Part shown: positions 42,090-50,257 of the stretch, one piece after another
Layout: the number at the start of each line of letters is the position of its first letter
Numbering within the stretch: the stretch's first letter is position 1
NCBI RefSeq assembly: GCF_001676055.1
Contig: NZ_LZEX01000007.1
Span: 1-64,000, forward strand
Direction of reading: 5' to 3'
Origin: Morganella psychrotolerans
GTDB lineage: Bacteria > Pseudomonadota > Gammaproteobacteria > Enterobacterales > Enterobacteriaceae
Length of the DNA stretch: 64,000 nucleotides
Notes under the pieces: generated by a model
Told to the model about the DNA's origin: nothing
Seen by the model: the letters and a program-made list of their open reading frames with translations, nothing else
Database searches by the model: none
Position numbers and translations under genes: made by a program

Positions 42090-42705
42090 TGCCAGTTCAA
42101 AAACAGTTATCCGGATGCTTAACGAGTATTCCGGGGTACTGGATGACTGGTCGGCACTGACCGCCAATAAGATGTTTTTGCAGGTGGAGCGTGAAGAGTG
42201 GGGGCAATGGAAATCGGTATCGGAAAAAATATCTGAGGGGCTGCGTGATGTTATCGGCAATACCCCGGTAGGTCAGGTGACTCAGGATATCGTATACCGG
42301 CAGATCCAACTGATGAAATCCCTGCCTCTGGAAGCGGCTGAGCGGGTTAAGGACATTCAGGACAGAGCCATACAGGCTGTTATCAGCGGAGAGCGACCGG
42401 ACGCACTGTACCAGATGATCATGGAGTCGGGGAATGTGGCAGCAGGCCGCGCCCGGATGATAGCCCGCACTGAGATTGGACGCGCTACCGGTGCGCTCAC
42501 TCAGGCGCGGGCATTATCCATCGGCTCGGAAGGATACTGGTGGCGCATTGAAGGATCCGGAACCCGTCCGTCACACAAAAAGATGCGGGATAAGTTCGTG
42601 TACTGGCACAATCCGCCGACACTGGATGGACTGACAGGGCATGCCGGATGCCTCCCCAACTGCAAATGTTGGCAGGATGTCCATGTACCGGCAGCAAGAA
42701 CATAA
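41947..42705 (+). CDS. Minor head protein (Mu gpF / SPP1 gp7-like)
   Basis: 252 residues at the longest; a start later than 41947 is possible within the 143-bp overlap with the portal. The C-terminal signature RARMIARTEIGRATGALTQA, then GSGTRPSHKKMRD and GCLPNCKCWQDV is the conserved gpF block with its Cys pair. It acts in head morphogenesis and is injected or bound to the portal. Confidence 0.88.
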   Translation: MRMRKPSGRRMNLRPALRRRSEIQYQKSLQAIANQISKIVTGSYDGSDASSKTVIRMLNEYSGVLDDWSALTANKMFLQVEREEWGQWKSVSEKISEGLRDVIGNTPVGQVTQDIVYRQIQLMKSLPLEAAERVKDIQDRAIQAVISGERPDALYQMIMESGNVAAGRARMIARTEIGRATGALTQARALSIGSEGYWWRIEGSGTRPSHKKMRDKFVYWHNPPTLDGLTGHAGCLPNCKCWQDVHVPAART

Positions 42706-42756
42706 CGGGTCGCAACAGCGGCCTTTTTTATTGCCCGCAATTCAGCAGGTAACCAC

Positions 42757-44028
42757 ATGAAATATTACTTTACCACCCGGCTGGGGGAAACCCGTTATCA
42801 ACAGCCGGATGGCACTCTGTTGTGTAAAGACGTCCCGATTGCGCGGACAGGCACTCAGGTATATCTGCCCGAAGAGATTGATCTGGAGCCTGATGCCAGC
42901 GGTACGGTCACCGTGTACCGCACAGAGGATGAGGTCTTTTCCGAAGAGACTATCGCGAGCTTTGAAGGTGTGGCGGTCACTCTGGGGCATCCGGAGGACG
43001 CTGGTGGAAATATCGTTTTCGTTAACCCGTCCAACTATTCAGAACTGGCTCACGGACACATACAGAATGTCCGGCGCGGTACCGGCGATAAATCAGACCT
43101 GCTGATTGCAGATGTGTTGGTGAAGCGTCAGGAAGCTATAGACGCCATTACGCAGGGTCTGACTGAGGTCAGCTGTGGCTATGACGCACTGTATCAACAG
43201 ATATCTCCCGGCAAAGGTAAACAGTATCAAATTACAGGTAACCACCTGGCAGTCGGACTTGAAAAAGGCCGGGCGGGCATTCGTTGTTCTATCGGGGATT
43301 CAGCCCCAATCACAAAGAGAAAGGAGAAGCCTGCTATGTCATGGCTTAAAAAAGCGCTTAACGCGATTAAAACCAAAGATGAAGCCGCGTTACAGCAGCT
43401 CATTGATGAAGCACCGGATATGCCGTCTGACGGGCTGAACTCAGTTCCCGGACACACTATCAACATCAACGTTCCGTCACAGGCTACCGCGCTCCCTGCG
43501 GAGAACCGGACGACTGCAGATAACGTCACCGCCGTGACTGAAAACAAAACCGGTGATGACGGTGCGCCGGAGTGGGCGAAAGCTATCCTTGCCCGTCTGG
43601 ATAAACTGGAGGGTAAGACGGCTGATTCAATCCCTGATGACAGCACCCAGACCGGTGATGAAGATGCCGAAGAAGATAAAAAAGTAACAGGTGATGCCGC
43701 GTACCGCCGCGACATTATTTCTGCCGCTGAAATTATCTGCCCGGGGTTTAAGCCAACGGGTGATAAAGGACTGAAACGTCAGGCTCTGACTCATGCCATG
43801 CGTACCGGTGACAGCCTGAAAGCATTTGGTGTCAGTGATTTCAGTAAAGCCCCCAAAGCAACAGTTGATGCGGTATTTACGGCTGCAGCGGCACTGAACA
43901 GAGCAAAAAATCACATTGCCCCCCAGAATCAGGGTATTGCTACCACTGATGGCGCAATGAATACAAAGCATATGTCTCCGGCAGAACTAAACAAGATGTA
44001 CGCCGAACACTGGAAAAATCGCAAATAA
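42757..44028 (+). CDS. Head maturation protease fused to scaffold (DUF2213)
   Basis: 423 residues. The N-terminal ~190 residues are DUF2213, a prohead-protease-like domain: YLPEEIDLEPD, FEGVAVTLGHPED and GLTEVSCGYDALY. The C-terminal part has a low-complexity acidic linker (TGDEDAEEDKK) and helical scaffold-like segments. An internal ATG at 43336 with AGGAG upstream would give a separate scaffold, as with lambda C/Nu3. Confidence 0.85.
   Translation: MKYYFTTRLGETRYQQPDGTLLCKDVPIARTGTQVYLPEEIDLEPDASGTVTVYRTEDEVFSEETIASFEGVAVTLGHPEDAGGNIVFVNPSNYSELAHGHIQNVRRGTGDKSDLLIADVLVKRQEAIDAITQGLTEVSCGYDALYQQISPGKGKQYQITGNHLAVGLEKGRAGIRCSIGDSAPITKRKEKPAMSWLKKALNAIKTKDEAALQQLIDEAPDMPSDGLNSVPGHTININVPSQATALPAENRTTADNVTAVTENKTGDDGAPEWAKAILARLDKLEGKTADSIPDDSTQTGDEDAEEDKKVTGDAAYRRDIISAAEIICPGFKPTGDKGLKRQALTHAMRTGDSLKAFGVSDFSKAPKATVDAVFTAAAALNRAKNHIAPQNQGIATTDGAMNTKHMSPAELNKMYAEHWKNRK
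43336..44028 (+). CDS. Possible nested scaffold protein (internal start)
   Basis: 230 residues in the same frame as the DUF2213 gene. Starts MSWLKKALNAIKTKDEAALQ; AGGAG lies nine bases upstream of the ATG. Its position at the end of the protease domain is as expected for a scaffold made from an internal start. Confidence 0.45.
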   Translation: MSWLKKALNAIKTKDEAALQQLIDEAPDMPSDGLNSVPGHTININVPSQATALPAENRTTADNVTAVTENKTGDDGAPEWAKAILARLDKLEGKTADSIPDDSTQTGDEDAEEDKKVTGDAAYRRDIISAAEIICPGFKPTGDKGLKRQALTHAMRTGDSLKAFGVSDFSKAPKATVDAVFTAAAALNRAKNHIAPQNQGIATTDGAMNTKHMSPAELNKMYAEHWKNRK

Positions 44029-44040
44029 GGTAACTATCAC

Positions 44041-44544
44041 ATGGCAGGAACAGCATATTTAACCCGTATGCCGATTGGCATTAACGGGAGCATTACCCGT
44101 CCCCGCGACGCAACCGTTGAGCCGGTTACGCTTGATAATAAAAAACCATTCAACGGTTACGGTCTGGCGGGCAAGTACGCAGCGGATAAGTTTGTCCCGC
44201 TGGAAGATGGCGACACCATCGATAAGGTAAAAGGCATTCTGATCCGCCCGTATCCGATCACGTCTCTGAATGATTTGGCACACCTTGGCGTTGAAGCTAA
44301 TCAGGTGGCAGATAACCTGAAACGTGGCTATATCTGCGTCACTGTGACGGCGGGCAATGCAACCACCGCGAAGAAAGGCGCACCGGTTTACATCCGTGTG
44401 GCTGGTGGCACAGAGAAAAGCCCTGTCGGCTCATTTGTGATGACCGCAGATGCCACACCAGAAAACACCCCTCAGTTACCGGGAGCCGAAATTACCGGAC
44501 CGGGTGAAGCTGACGGCCGTATTGAAATCGCTTACAACATCTGA
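44041..44544 (+). CDS. Capsid cement/decoration protein
   Basis: 167 residues immediately before the major capsid gene. Beta-rich; GILIRPYPITS and KRGYICVTVTAGNATTAKKG resemble structural cement (Gp24/DUF2190-like) proteins. It would stabilise the expanded head. Confidence 0.7.
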   Translation: MAGTAYLTRMPIGINGSITRPRDATVEPVTLDNKKPFNGYGLAGKYAADKFVPLEDGDTIDKVKGILIRPYPITSLNDLAHLGVEANQVADNLKRGYICVTVTAGNATTAKKGAPVYIRVAGGTEKSPVGSFVMTADATPENTPQLPGAEITGPGEADGRIEIAYNI

Positions 44545-44554
44545 GGAAAACGGA

Positions 44555-45502
44555 ATGTTTACAGTTGACAGAGCAACAATTGATTCCGCCGGTATCTTTT
44601 TAATCGGCGAACTGGAGCGCATGGATCAGACCATGAACCTGCCTCTGACGTCCATCAAGTGGACGCGTGACATGCCGATGCGCAGTGATATTTCTATCGC
44701 TGATGAAGTGTCATCCTTCACGAACACGGATTTTTCCAGTGTCGGTGGCGCGAACCCTAACGGTAAAAACTGGATGGGTAAAAAGGGGACGGCTATCCCG
44801 GGGATCGACATGAGTATCGACCCGACCCGTAATAACTTAACACCGTGGGCGCAGGAAGTGGGCTGGACGGTACTGGAACTGGCATCAGCTCAGCAGGTCG
44901 GGCGTCCGGTCGATACCCAGAAATACGAAGGGATGAAGCTCAAGTGGAACATGGATACCGATGAGCAGGTCTATATCGGTGATACGGAACTCGGTGTGCC
45001 GGGTCTGCTCAATCTCCCGGGCGTTATTCCTGTGGCAGCGGCAGCAGCATGGACCGCAACAACGGATCCGGATGTGATTGTACAGGACATTAACCTGGTA
45101 CTGACTGACGGATGGGTACGTTCCGGTTATGCGGTATGCCCGGGTAAAATCGGTCTGGCGCCTGAATTGTTCGGTCTGCTGGCAAGCAAAAAGGTGTCTT
45201 CCGCCGGTAACATTTCCGTACTGGAGTACGTGAAAATCAACACCATTGCATTCCAGGAAAATGGTGAGCCGCTGGAAATTGTCTCCATGAAATTCGCGTC
45301 AAAACGCGGGGCAGGTGGCGCACACCGTATTGTTGCCTACACGCAGGATGAAAAATACGTCCGCTTCCCGATGGTGCCGTTACTGAATACCCCGCTGGAA
45401 TATCGCGGCATGCAGCAGCTGACTGTGTACTACGGCAAGCTGGGTCAGGTGGAAACGCCGTACTCCAACACCATTTCCTATCTGGATATCCCTGCCGCCT
45501 AA
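44555..45502 (+). CDS. Major capsid protein (DUF2184)
   Basis: 315 residues from ATG 44555 with GAGGAAAACGG upstream. Matches DUF2184 capsid proteins of the HK97 fold: IKWTRDMPMRSDISIADEVS, GWTVLELASAQQVGRPVDTQ, YIGDTELGVPGLLN and the C-terminal TPLEYRGMQQLTVYYGKLGQ. Position after cement and protease genes agrees. Confidence 0.92.
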   Translation: MFTVDRATIDSAGIFLIGELERMDQTMNLPLTSIKWTRDMPMRSDISIADEVSSFTNTDFSSVGGANPNGKNWMGKKGTAIPGIDMSIDPTRNNLTPWAQEVGWTVLELASAQQVGRPVDTQKYEGMKLKWNMDTDEQVYIGDTELGVPGLLNLPGVIPVAAAAAWTATTDPDVIVQDINLVLTDGWVRSGYAVCPGKIGLAPELFGLLASKKVSSAGNISVLEYVKINTIAFQENGEPLEIVSMKFASKRGAGGAHRIVAYTQDEKYVRFPMVPLLNTPLEYRGMQQLTVYYGKLGQVETPYSNTISYLDIPAA

Positions 45503-45538
45503 TGTGGCGGGGAAACCCGCCTTTCACGGAGTAACCAC

Positions 45539-45910
45539 ATGAAATATCTCGTTTCAAATGGTGCAACGCTCAGTTTTACTGACGGCACCCGGTTTGAATT
45601 AACGGCAGGCATTCACGACAGCACGGAGTTTCCCGTCCACATCACCGGGCACTGGGCGTTTTCTGCCTATGCAAAGCCGCTTGATGAGTCGGACATTCAG
45701 AAAGAAAAAGACAGCCGCGATATGACAGTAAAAGTCGGGGTGCTGGAAACCGAGCTGACTGAACTGAAAGCCGCGCTGACGGAGAAAGACAGCACAATTA
45801 ACGATCTGAATGCCGAGCTGGCTGAACTGAAAGCGGCGCTGGCCAAACAGAATCCGGATAAAAAACAAGGGGCAGGTGATGGCAAAAAACAGTCTTCTGC
45901 CAACGGTTGA
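45539..45910 (+). CDS. Head-associated coiled-coil protein, unknown
   Basis: 123 residues. The N-terminal 60 are beta-rich (MKYLVSNGATLSFTDGTRFE...). The C-terminal half is a heptad-type coiled coil with two copies of AELxELKAAL. Lys/Gln-rich tail. Perhaps a head fibre or assembly factor; the exact role is not known. Confidence 0.6.
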   Translation: MKYLVSNGATLSFTDGTRFELTAGIHDSTEFPVHITGHWAFSAYAKPLDESDIQKEKDSRDMTVKVGVLETELTELKAALTEKDSTINDLNAELAELKAALAKQNPDKKQGAGDGKKQSSANG

Positions 45911-46289
45911 TAAGTTCCGCTCGGATTTCCCTGAGTTTGCCAACACCGCTGTTTACCCTGACACCACTATCACCTTTTACCTCAGTCTTGCTGACACCGT
46001 ATTAGACCAGGACAAACACGGCGATCAATTCATTTACCTCTCTGAATTATTCACAGCGCATTACGCAGAGCTGCGCGGAAAGGTCGCAGCAGGCGCAGCG
46101 GCCAGCGGCAGTGTGAATACATCAGGCGGTGGCGTGGTGTCGTCAAAGTCAGTGGATAAAGTCTCTGTCAGCTATGACACATCCGGCGTGGTCAATCCTG
46201 ATGCCGGATTCTGGAATAACACCGGATACGGGCGGGAGTTTTATTACTGGTGGTCGATGTTCGGTGCCGGCGGGAGACAGTTGTTATGA
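45879..46289 (+). CDS. Head-tail connector (DUF4054)
   Basis: 136 residues from ATG 45879 (AAGGGGCAGGTG upstream), overlapping the previous gene by 32 bp. FRSDFPEFANTAVYPDTTIT and a Gly/Ser-rich loop before YDTSGVVNPDAGFWNNTGYG match DUF4054 connector proteins. It joins portal to neck. Confidence 0.82.
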   Translation: MAKNSLLPTVDKFRSDFPEFANTAVYPDTTITFYLSLADTVLDQDKHGDQFIYLSELFTAHYAELRGKVAAGAAASGSVNTSGGGVVSSKSVDKVSVSYDTSGVVNPDAGFWNNTGYGREFYYWWSMFGAGGRQLL

Positions 46290-46792
46290 GCGGCGTCCGG
46301 ATCACACAAGATAATCTGGGGGCGCTCAGTAAAGCACTAAAGCGCCTGTCCGGGCTGGATGTGCTGGTGGGTATCCCGTCAGACAAGGCACAGCGTGATG
46401 ATGGTGAATTTCTGAATAACGCTGAACTCGGGTATCTCCATTCGACCGGCGGCACGGTCAGTATCGGTGGCGCAGAAGTAACACTACCGCCGCGTCCGTT
46501 TCTCGATATGGGGATAGAAGACACGCAGGATGTTACCACTGACCATCTGAAAGCCGCTGCTGACTTTGCATTATCCGGTCAATTTGAGGCGGCGCAGCGT
46601 GAAATGGAACGGGCAGGAATGGTTGCCGCCAACGGAGCTAAAAAGGTGATCGGTGATGGCGACCGTCTGGCGCCATTGTCAGATAAGACCAAAGCAAAGC
46701 GGTTGATCAACGGGCAGGACATTAAGCCGTTATATGACACAGGGAGCCTGTTGCGTTCGATCACCTATGTGGTGAGAAATAAGGGGGAATAA
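46286..46792 (+). CDS. Neck/virion morphogenesis protein (gp10-like)
   Basis: 168 residues from ATG 46286 (overlaps the previous stop). LSGLDVLVGIPSDKAQRDDGE, GYLHSTGGTVSIGG, PPRPFLDMGIEDTQD and PLYDTGSLLRSITY follow the pattern of phage virion morphogenesis/HK97 gp10-like proteins, which complete the neck or tail end. Confidence 0.75.
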   Translation: MSGVRITQDNLGALSKALKRLSGLDVLVGIPSDKAQRDDGEFLNNAELGYLHSTGGTVSIGGAEVTLPPRPFLDMGIEDTQDVTTDHLKAAADFALSGQFEAAQREMERAGMVAANGAKKVIGDGDRLAPLSDKTKAKRLINGQDIKPLYDTGSLLRSITYVVRNKGE

Positions 46793-47193
46793 TGCCGTTA
46801 CTCGATGTCAGTGACATTCTGTCAGATCCCGATTTTGCGGATACCTCTCTGGTGTGCCGCCGGAACAAACAGGACAGGGATGATGACGGATTCAGTTCAA
46901 ATTCACCCGGTAGTCATTCGGGTGAGGATATCCGCTTTTCCGGTGTTGTCACGGTTGATCGCTCACTGGAAGCCAGACGAATGGAGGCAGGGCAAGCCAT
47001 CGGCGGGGCTATCCTCATTGTGACGTGTTTCCGCCTGACCCAGGGTAATGAAGACTATGATGCGGATGTGGTGACGTATCAGGGGCGACGGTACCGTGTA
47101 ACGTTTGTTGACCCGTACACGGCCTACGGCGCCGGATTCATTCAGGCTCACTGTGAGCTGGTGGATTTTAACGGAGGACAGCCCGTTGAGTAA
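46792..47193 (+). CDS. Head-tail joining protein candidate
   Basis: 133 residues. Beta-rich (FSGVVTVDRSLEARRMEAGQ, DVVTYQGRRYRVTFVDPYTA). Conserved position between gp10-like and tail terminator genes suggests a stopper or joining protein. Family name not certain. Confidence 0.65.
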   Translation: MPLLDVSDILSDPDFADTSLVCRRNKQDRDDDGFSSNSPGSHSGEDIRFSGVVTVDRSLEARRMEAGQAIGGAILIVTCFRLTQGNEDYDADVVTYQGRRYRVTFVDPYTAYGAGFIQAHCELVDFNGGQPVE

Positions 47194-47731
47194 TGACAGC
47201 AATCATCCCGGATACCTGACACCTGCCGGAAAGCCCGCAGATTATGACGAGGAATTAGAGCGTCAGATCAGCCGGTGGATACGGGCAGTATCCGGGTTGC
47301 CGCCAAAAATGGTATTACCCCGGTTCACGGAAGTGCAACCAAAAATACCGGAAGCCGGTACTGACTGGTGCGGGTTCGGAATTATGGATTTTCAGGACGA
47401 GCACAGCCCGGCGGCAGTACAGGCGGGTGAGCTGCACAATGAACAGTGGACCCATGAGCGGATTGAAATTCTGTGCTGCTTTTACGGGCGCAGGGGTCAG
47501 CACTTCGCTGCACAGTTCCGAGACGGAATGATGGTCAGTCAGAATAATGATGAACTGTCCCGCACCTGCCTGACATTCACTGAACACAGCCGGATACGTC
47601 CGGCACCGGAATTCATCAATAACCAGTGGGTAAGACGTTACGACATCACCGTGACACTGCGCCGTAAAGTCGTCCGCGAATACGGCATCAAAACACTCAC
47701 CGACGCCTCTGTAACATTTTTCGGAGAATAA
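47186..47731 (+). CDS. Tail terminator-like protein
   Basis: 181 residues from TTG 47186, chosen because GGAGG lies eight bases upstream; the start overlaps the previous stop. LERQISRWIRAVSGLPPKMV, CGFGIMDFQDEH and VRRYDITVTLRRKVVREYGI match LIC_12616-type tail terminators of contractile phages. It caps the tail tube and joins it to the head. Confidence 0.75.
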   Translation: MSNDSNHPGYLTPAGKPADYDEELERQISRWIRAVSGLPPKMVLPRFTEVQPKIPEAGTDWCGFGIMDFQDEHSPAAVQAGELHNEQWTHERIEILCCFYGRRGQHFAAQFRDGMMVSQNNDELSRTCLTFTEHSRIRPAPEFINNQWVRRYDITVTLRRKVVREYGIKTLTDASVTFFGE

Positions 47732-47734
47732 TCT

Positions 47735-49198
47735 ATGCAGGGATTACCTGTTTCCAACATCGTCAATGTGACGGTGAATATGGCTGCGCGTGCTGCACAG
47801 TCCCGCAACTTCGGGTCCCTGCTGATCCTCGGTGCGGGTGACGTGATTGATGCACACGAACGCATCCGGCAGTACAAAACCGCCGATGAGATTCTGGCTG
47901 ACTTCGGCATGAACTCACCGGAATACAAAGCGGCTCAGCTCTATTACTCACAATCACCGCGCCCGGTGGATTGCTTTGTCGGGAAGTGGAACAAAACAGC
48001 CACGACAGCCACATTGCGCGGTGCCATTCTGACTAAATCAGAGCAGGCGACCGGTAACTTCAGTACGATTGCCGACGGCTCTTTCGATATCAGTATTGCC
48101 GGTAAGGTGGTCAAAGTGACCGGCGTGGATCTGACGGCAGAAACCAATCTGAACGGCGTGGCTGAACGTGTGGCTGAAAAGCTGACTGATGCGCGGGTGG
48201 TGTGGACCGGTGAACGCTTCACTATCACACTGACGAAAGCCGGGGAAATCGGTTATCCGGCAACGGCAGCGGAAGGGTCATACCTCGGCGGGCTGATGAA
48301 ACTGGATGAAAATGCCGGTGGTCTGATTGTCGCACCACAGGCAGCAGAAACCGCACCGGAAGCCGTGGCAGTCATGGCTGATATCTCCGGTGGCTGGTAC
48401 GGTCTGGTTATCGCTGACGACAGCCTGAAAGATGAAGATGTACTGGCGGTGGCTGATTTTATCGAATCAGAATCCCTGTCCCGTATTTATGGGCACACCG
48501 TGATGAAAACCACGGTACTGGATGCAGATGTTGATACCGATATCGGTTCAAAGCTGAAAGCCGGTAACTATTCCCGCACATTCTGGCAGTACACCTCAGG
48601 CAAACCGTATGCAGCAGCTTCACTGTTCGGTCGTATGTTTACCGTTAACTTTAACGGCAACAACACCACGATCACCCTGAAATTCAAACAAGAGCCGACC
48701 GTTACGGCGGAAACCCTGAAAATCTCGCAGGCAGCGGCGGTTAACACCAAAAGCGGCAACGTGTTTGTGAAGTACAACAACGACACAGCGATCATTCAGG
48801 AAGGAGTGATGGCTAACGGTGACTTCATTGATGAACGCCACGGTCTGGACTGGTTGCAGAACTACGTGCAGAACAACCTGTTTAACCTGCTGTATACCCG
48901 GACAACCAAAATCCCGCAAACCGATGAAGGTGTGACATCACTGCTCACCAACGTAGAACAATCTCTCGACCAGGCGATAACAAACGGGTTGGTGGGACCG
49001 GGTATCTGGGGCGGTGACCCGTTCGGGGCGCTGAGCACCGGCGATATGCTGACAAAAGGCAGTTATGTCTATGCACCGCCGGTGTCCACACAGGCACAAT
49101 CAGACCGTGAAGCCCGTAAGGCTCCGGTTATCCAGTGTGCCATTAAACTCGCCGGAGCAATCCACTACAGCGACATTATCATTAACGTGAACCGGTAA
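47735..49198 (+). CDS. Contractile tail sheath protein (DUF3383)
   Basis: 487 residues. [36 protein letters not shown] and the long C-terminal block ending [20 protein letters not shown] are DUF3383, the sheath of a group of myoviruses. Presence of a sheath shows that the phage has a contractile tail. It is followed by the tube gene nine bases downstream. Confidence 0.92.
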   Translation: MQGLPVSNIVNVTVNMAARAAQSRNFGSLLILGAGDVIDAHERIRQYKTADEILADFGMNSPEYKAAQLYYSQSPRPVDCFVGKWNKTATTATLRGAILTKSEQATGNFSTIADGSFDISIAGKVVKVTGVDLTAETNLNGVAERVAEKLTDARVVWTGERFTITLTKAGEIGYPATAAEGSYLGGLMKLDENAGGLIVAPQAAETAPEAVAVMADISGGWYGLVIADDSLKDEDVLAVADFIESESLSRIYGHTVMKTTVLDADVDTDIGSKLKAGNYSRTFWQYTSGKPYAAASLFGRMFTVNFNGNNTTITLKFKQEPTVTAETLKISQAAAVNTKSGNVFVKYNNDTAIIQEGVMANGDFIDERHGLDWLQNYVQNNLFNLLYTRTTKIPQTDEGVTSLLTNVEQSLDQAITNGLVGPGIWGGDPFGALSTGDMLTKGSYVYAPPVSTQAQSDREARKAPVIQCAIKLAGAIHYSDIIINVNR

Positions 49199-49206
49199 GG
49201 TGAACC

Positions 49207-49647
49207 ATGTCTACATATTCTTTTATGGATGTATCCGCCTCTATCGTCGGGGTGGGCGGCCTGTTTGAGCTTGGCTATGGTGCAGGAGTCTCCGAAGAGG
49301 GGATCACCACATCAATGGTGGAAGATAAAAACACCATGACTATCGGCGCGGATGGCGAGGTTATGCACTCCCTTCATGCCGGAAAGGGCGGTACAGTCAC
49401 CGTGGTGTTACTGAAAACCAGCCCGACCAACGCCAAACTGAGCATGATGTACAACCTGCAGTCTGCATCCTCAGCAACGTGGGGAAACAATGTTATCACT
49501 ATCCGTAACAAGGTCAGCAATGACGTTACCGTATGCCGCTCAGTGGCATTTAAGCGCATCCCTGACTGGCAGAACGCCAAAACAGGGAACACCGTATCGT
49601 GGGTCTTTGACTGCGGTAAAACTGACACTCTGCTGGGGACGTTCTGA
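49207..49647 (+). CDS. Tail tube protein (DUF3277)
   Basis: 146 residues. YSFMDVSASIVGVGGLFELG and DKNTMTIGADGEVMHSLHAG match DUF3277 tube proteins, always found after DUF3383 sheaths. It forms the inner tube. The stop codon overlaps the ATG of the chaperone (TGATGG). Confidence 0.9.
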   Translation: MSTYSFMDVSASIVGVGGLFELGYGAGVSEEGITTSMVEDKNTMTIGADGEVMHSLHAGKGGTVTVVLLKTSPTNAKLSMMYNLQSASSATWGNNVITIRNKVSNDVTVCRSVAFKRIPDWQNAKTGNTVSWVFDCGKTDTLLGTF

Positions 49648-50060
49648 TGGAATTTACAATTAAAGGTAATACCTACCGCACCGGGAAACTGAATGCTTTT
49701 TCACAACAGGATCTGGCGTTTGCACTGGTGCCGGCATTCGGGGCAGTGGCGCCTTTACTGAAAGGTGAATGGGCTGACCTGGGAAAAGAAAAGCTCGCTG
49801 AAATACTGCCGGATATTCTTCCGGTACTCACATCTGCAGTTCGTGCCCTGGGTAAAAAAGAACGTGAAGAGATCAACAGTATCTGTCTGAACGTGGTCAG
49901 CCGTAAATCTGGTGATACATGGTCACAAATTTATTCCGGCGGCACGCTGATGTATGACGATATCAACGGTATCGACCTGTTCCAGATTGTCGGTTACGTG
50001 ATTAAGGACTCCCTCGGCAGTTTTTTTCCCGAACTACCCGCGACAGACAAGCCGGTCTGA
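49647..50060 (+). CDS. Tail assembly chaperone, short form
   Basis: 137 residues; MEFTIKGNTYRTGKLNAFSQ and KKEREEINSICLNVVSRKSG fit tail assembly chaperones (G-type) acting before the tape measure. Near the 3' end lies T TTT TTT (50021-50027), a perfect -1 slippery heptamer, which leads to the long form described next. Confidence 0.82.
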   Translation: MEFTIKGNTYRTGKLNAFSQQDLAFALVPAFGAVAPLLKGEWADLGKEKLAEILPDILPVLTSAVRALGKKEREEINSICLNVVSRKSGDTWSQIYSGGTLMYDDINGIDLFQIVGYVIKDSLGSFFPELPATDKPV

Positions 50061-50257
50061 CAAGCAGCATTGAACTGGAGACATTACCCGGAGGCCGCTA
50101 TTACCTGATGCGGCCTGTTGGTAAGGGGATGTGCCGGTATGAATCACTGCTTGACGGTACGCTGGCACTCGCCGATATCGCCCTGATGAATGACTATCTC
50201 GATGTTGAAGCCGAAAACGAAGCCACGATAGAAAGGTACAAAAATGAGCAACGCTGA
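49647..50257 (+). CDS. Tail assembly chaperone, -1 frameshift long form (GT-type)
   Basis: Slipping -1 at 50021-50027 avoids the stop at 50058 and adds about 77 residues: SRTTRDRQAGLTSSIELETL... then YLMRPVGKGMCRYESLLDGT to TGA 50255-50257. This second frame has no start codon of its own with a ribosome binding site, and its protein is coherent, as in lambda G/GT and P2 E/E'. It overlaps the tape measure start by 14 bp. Confidence 0.75.
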
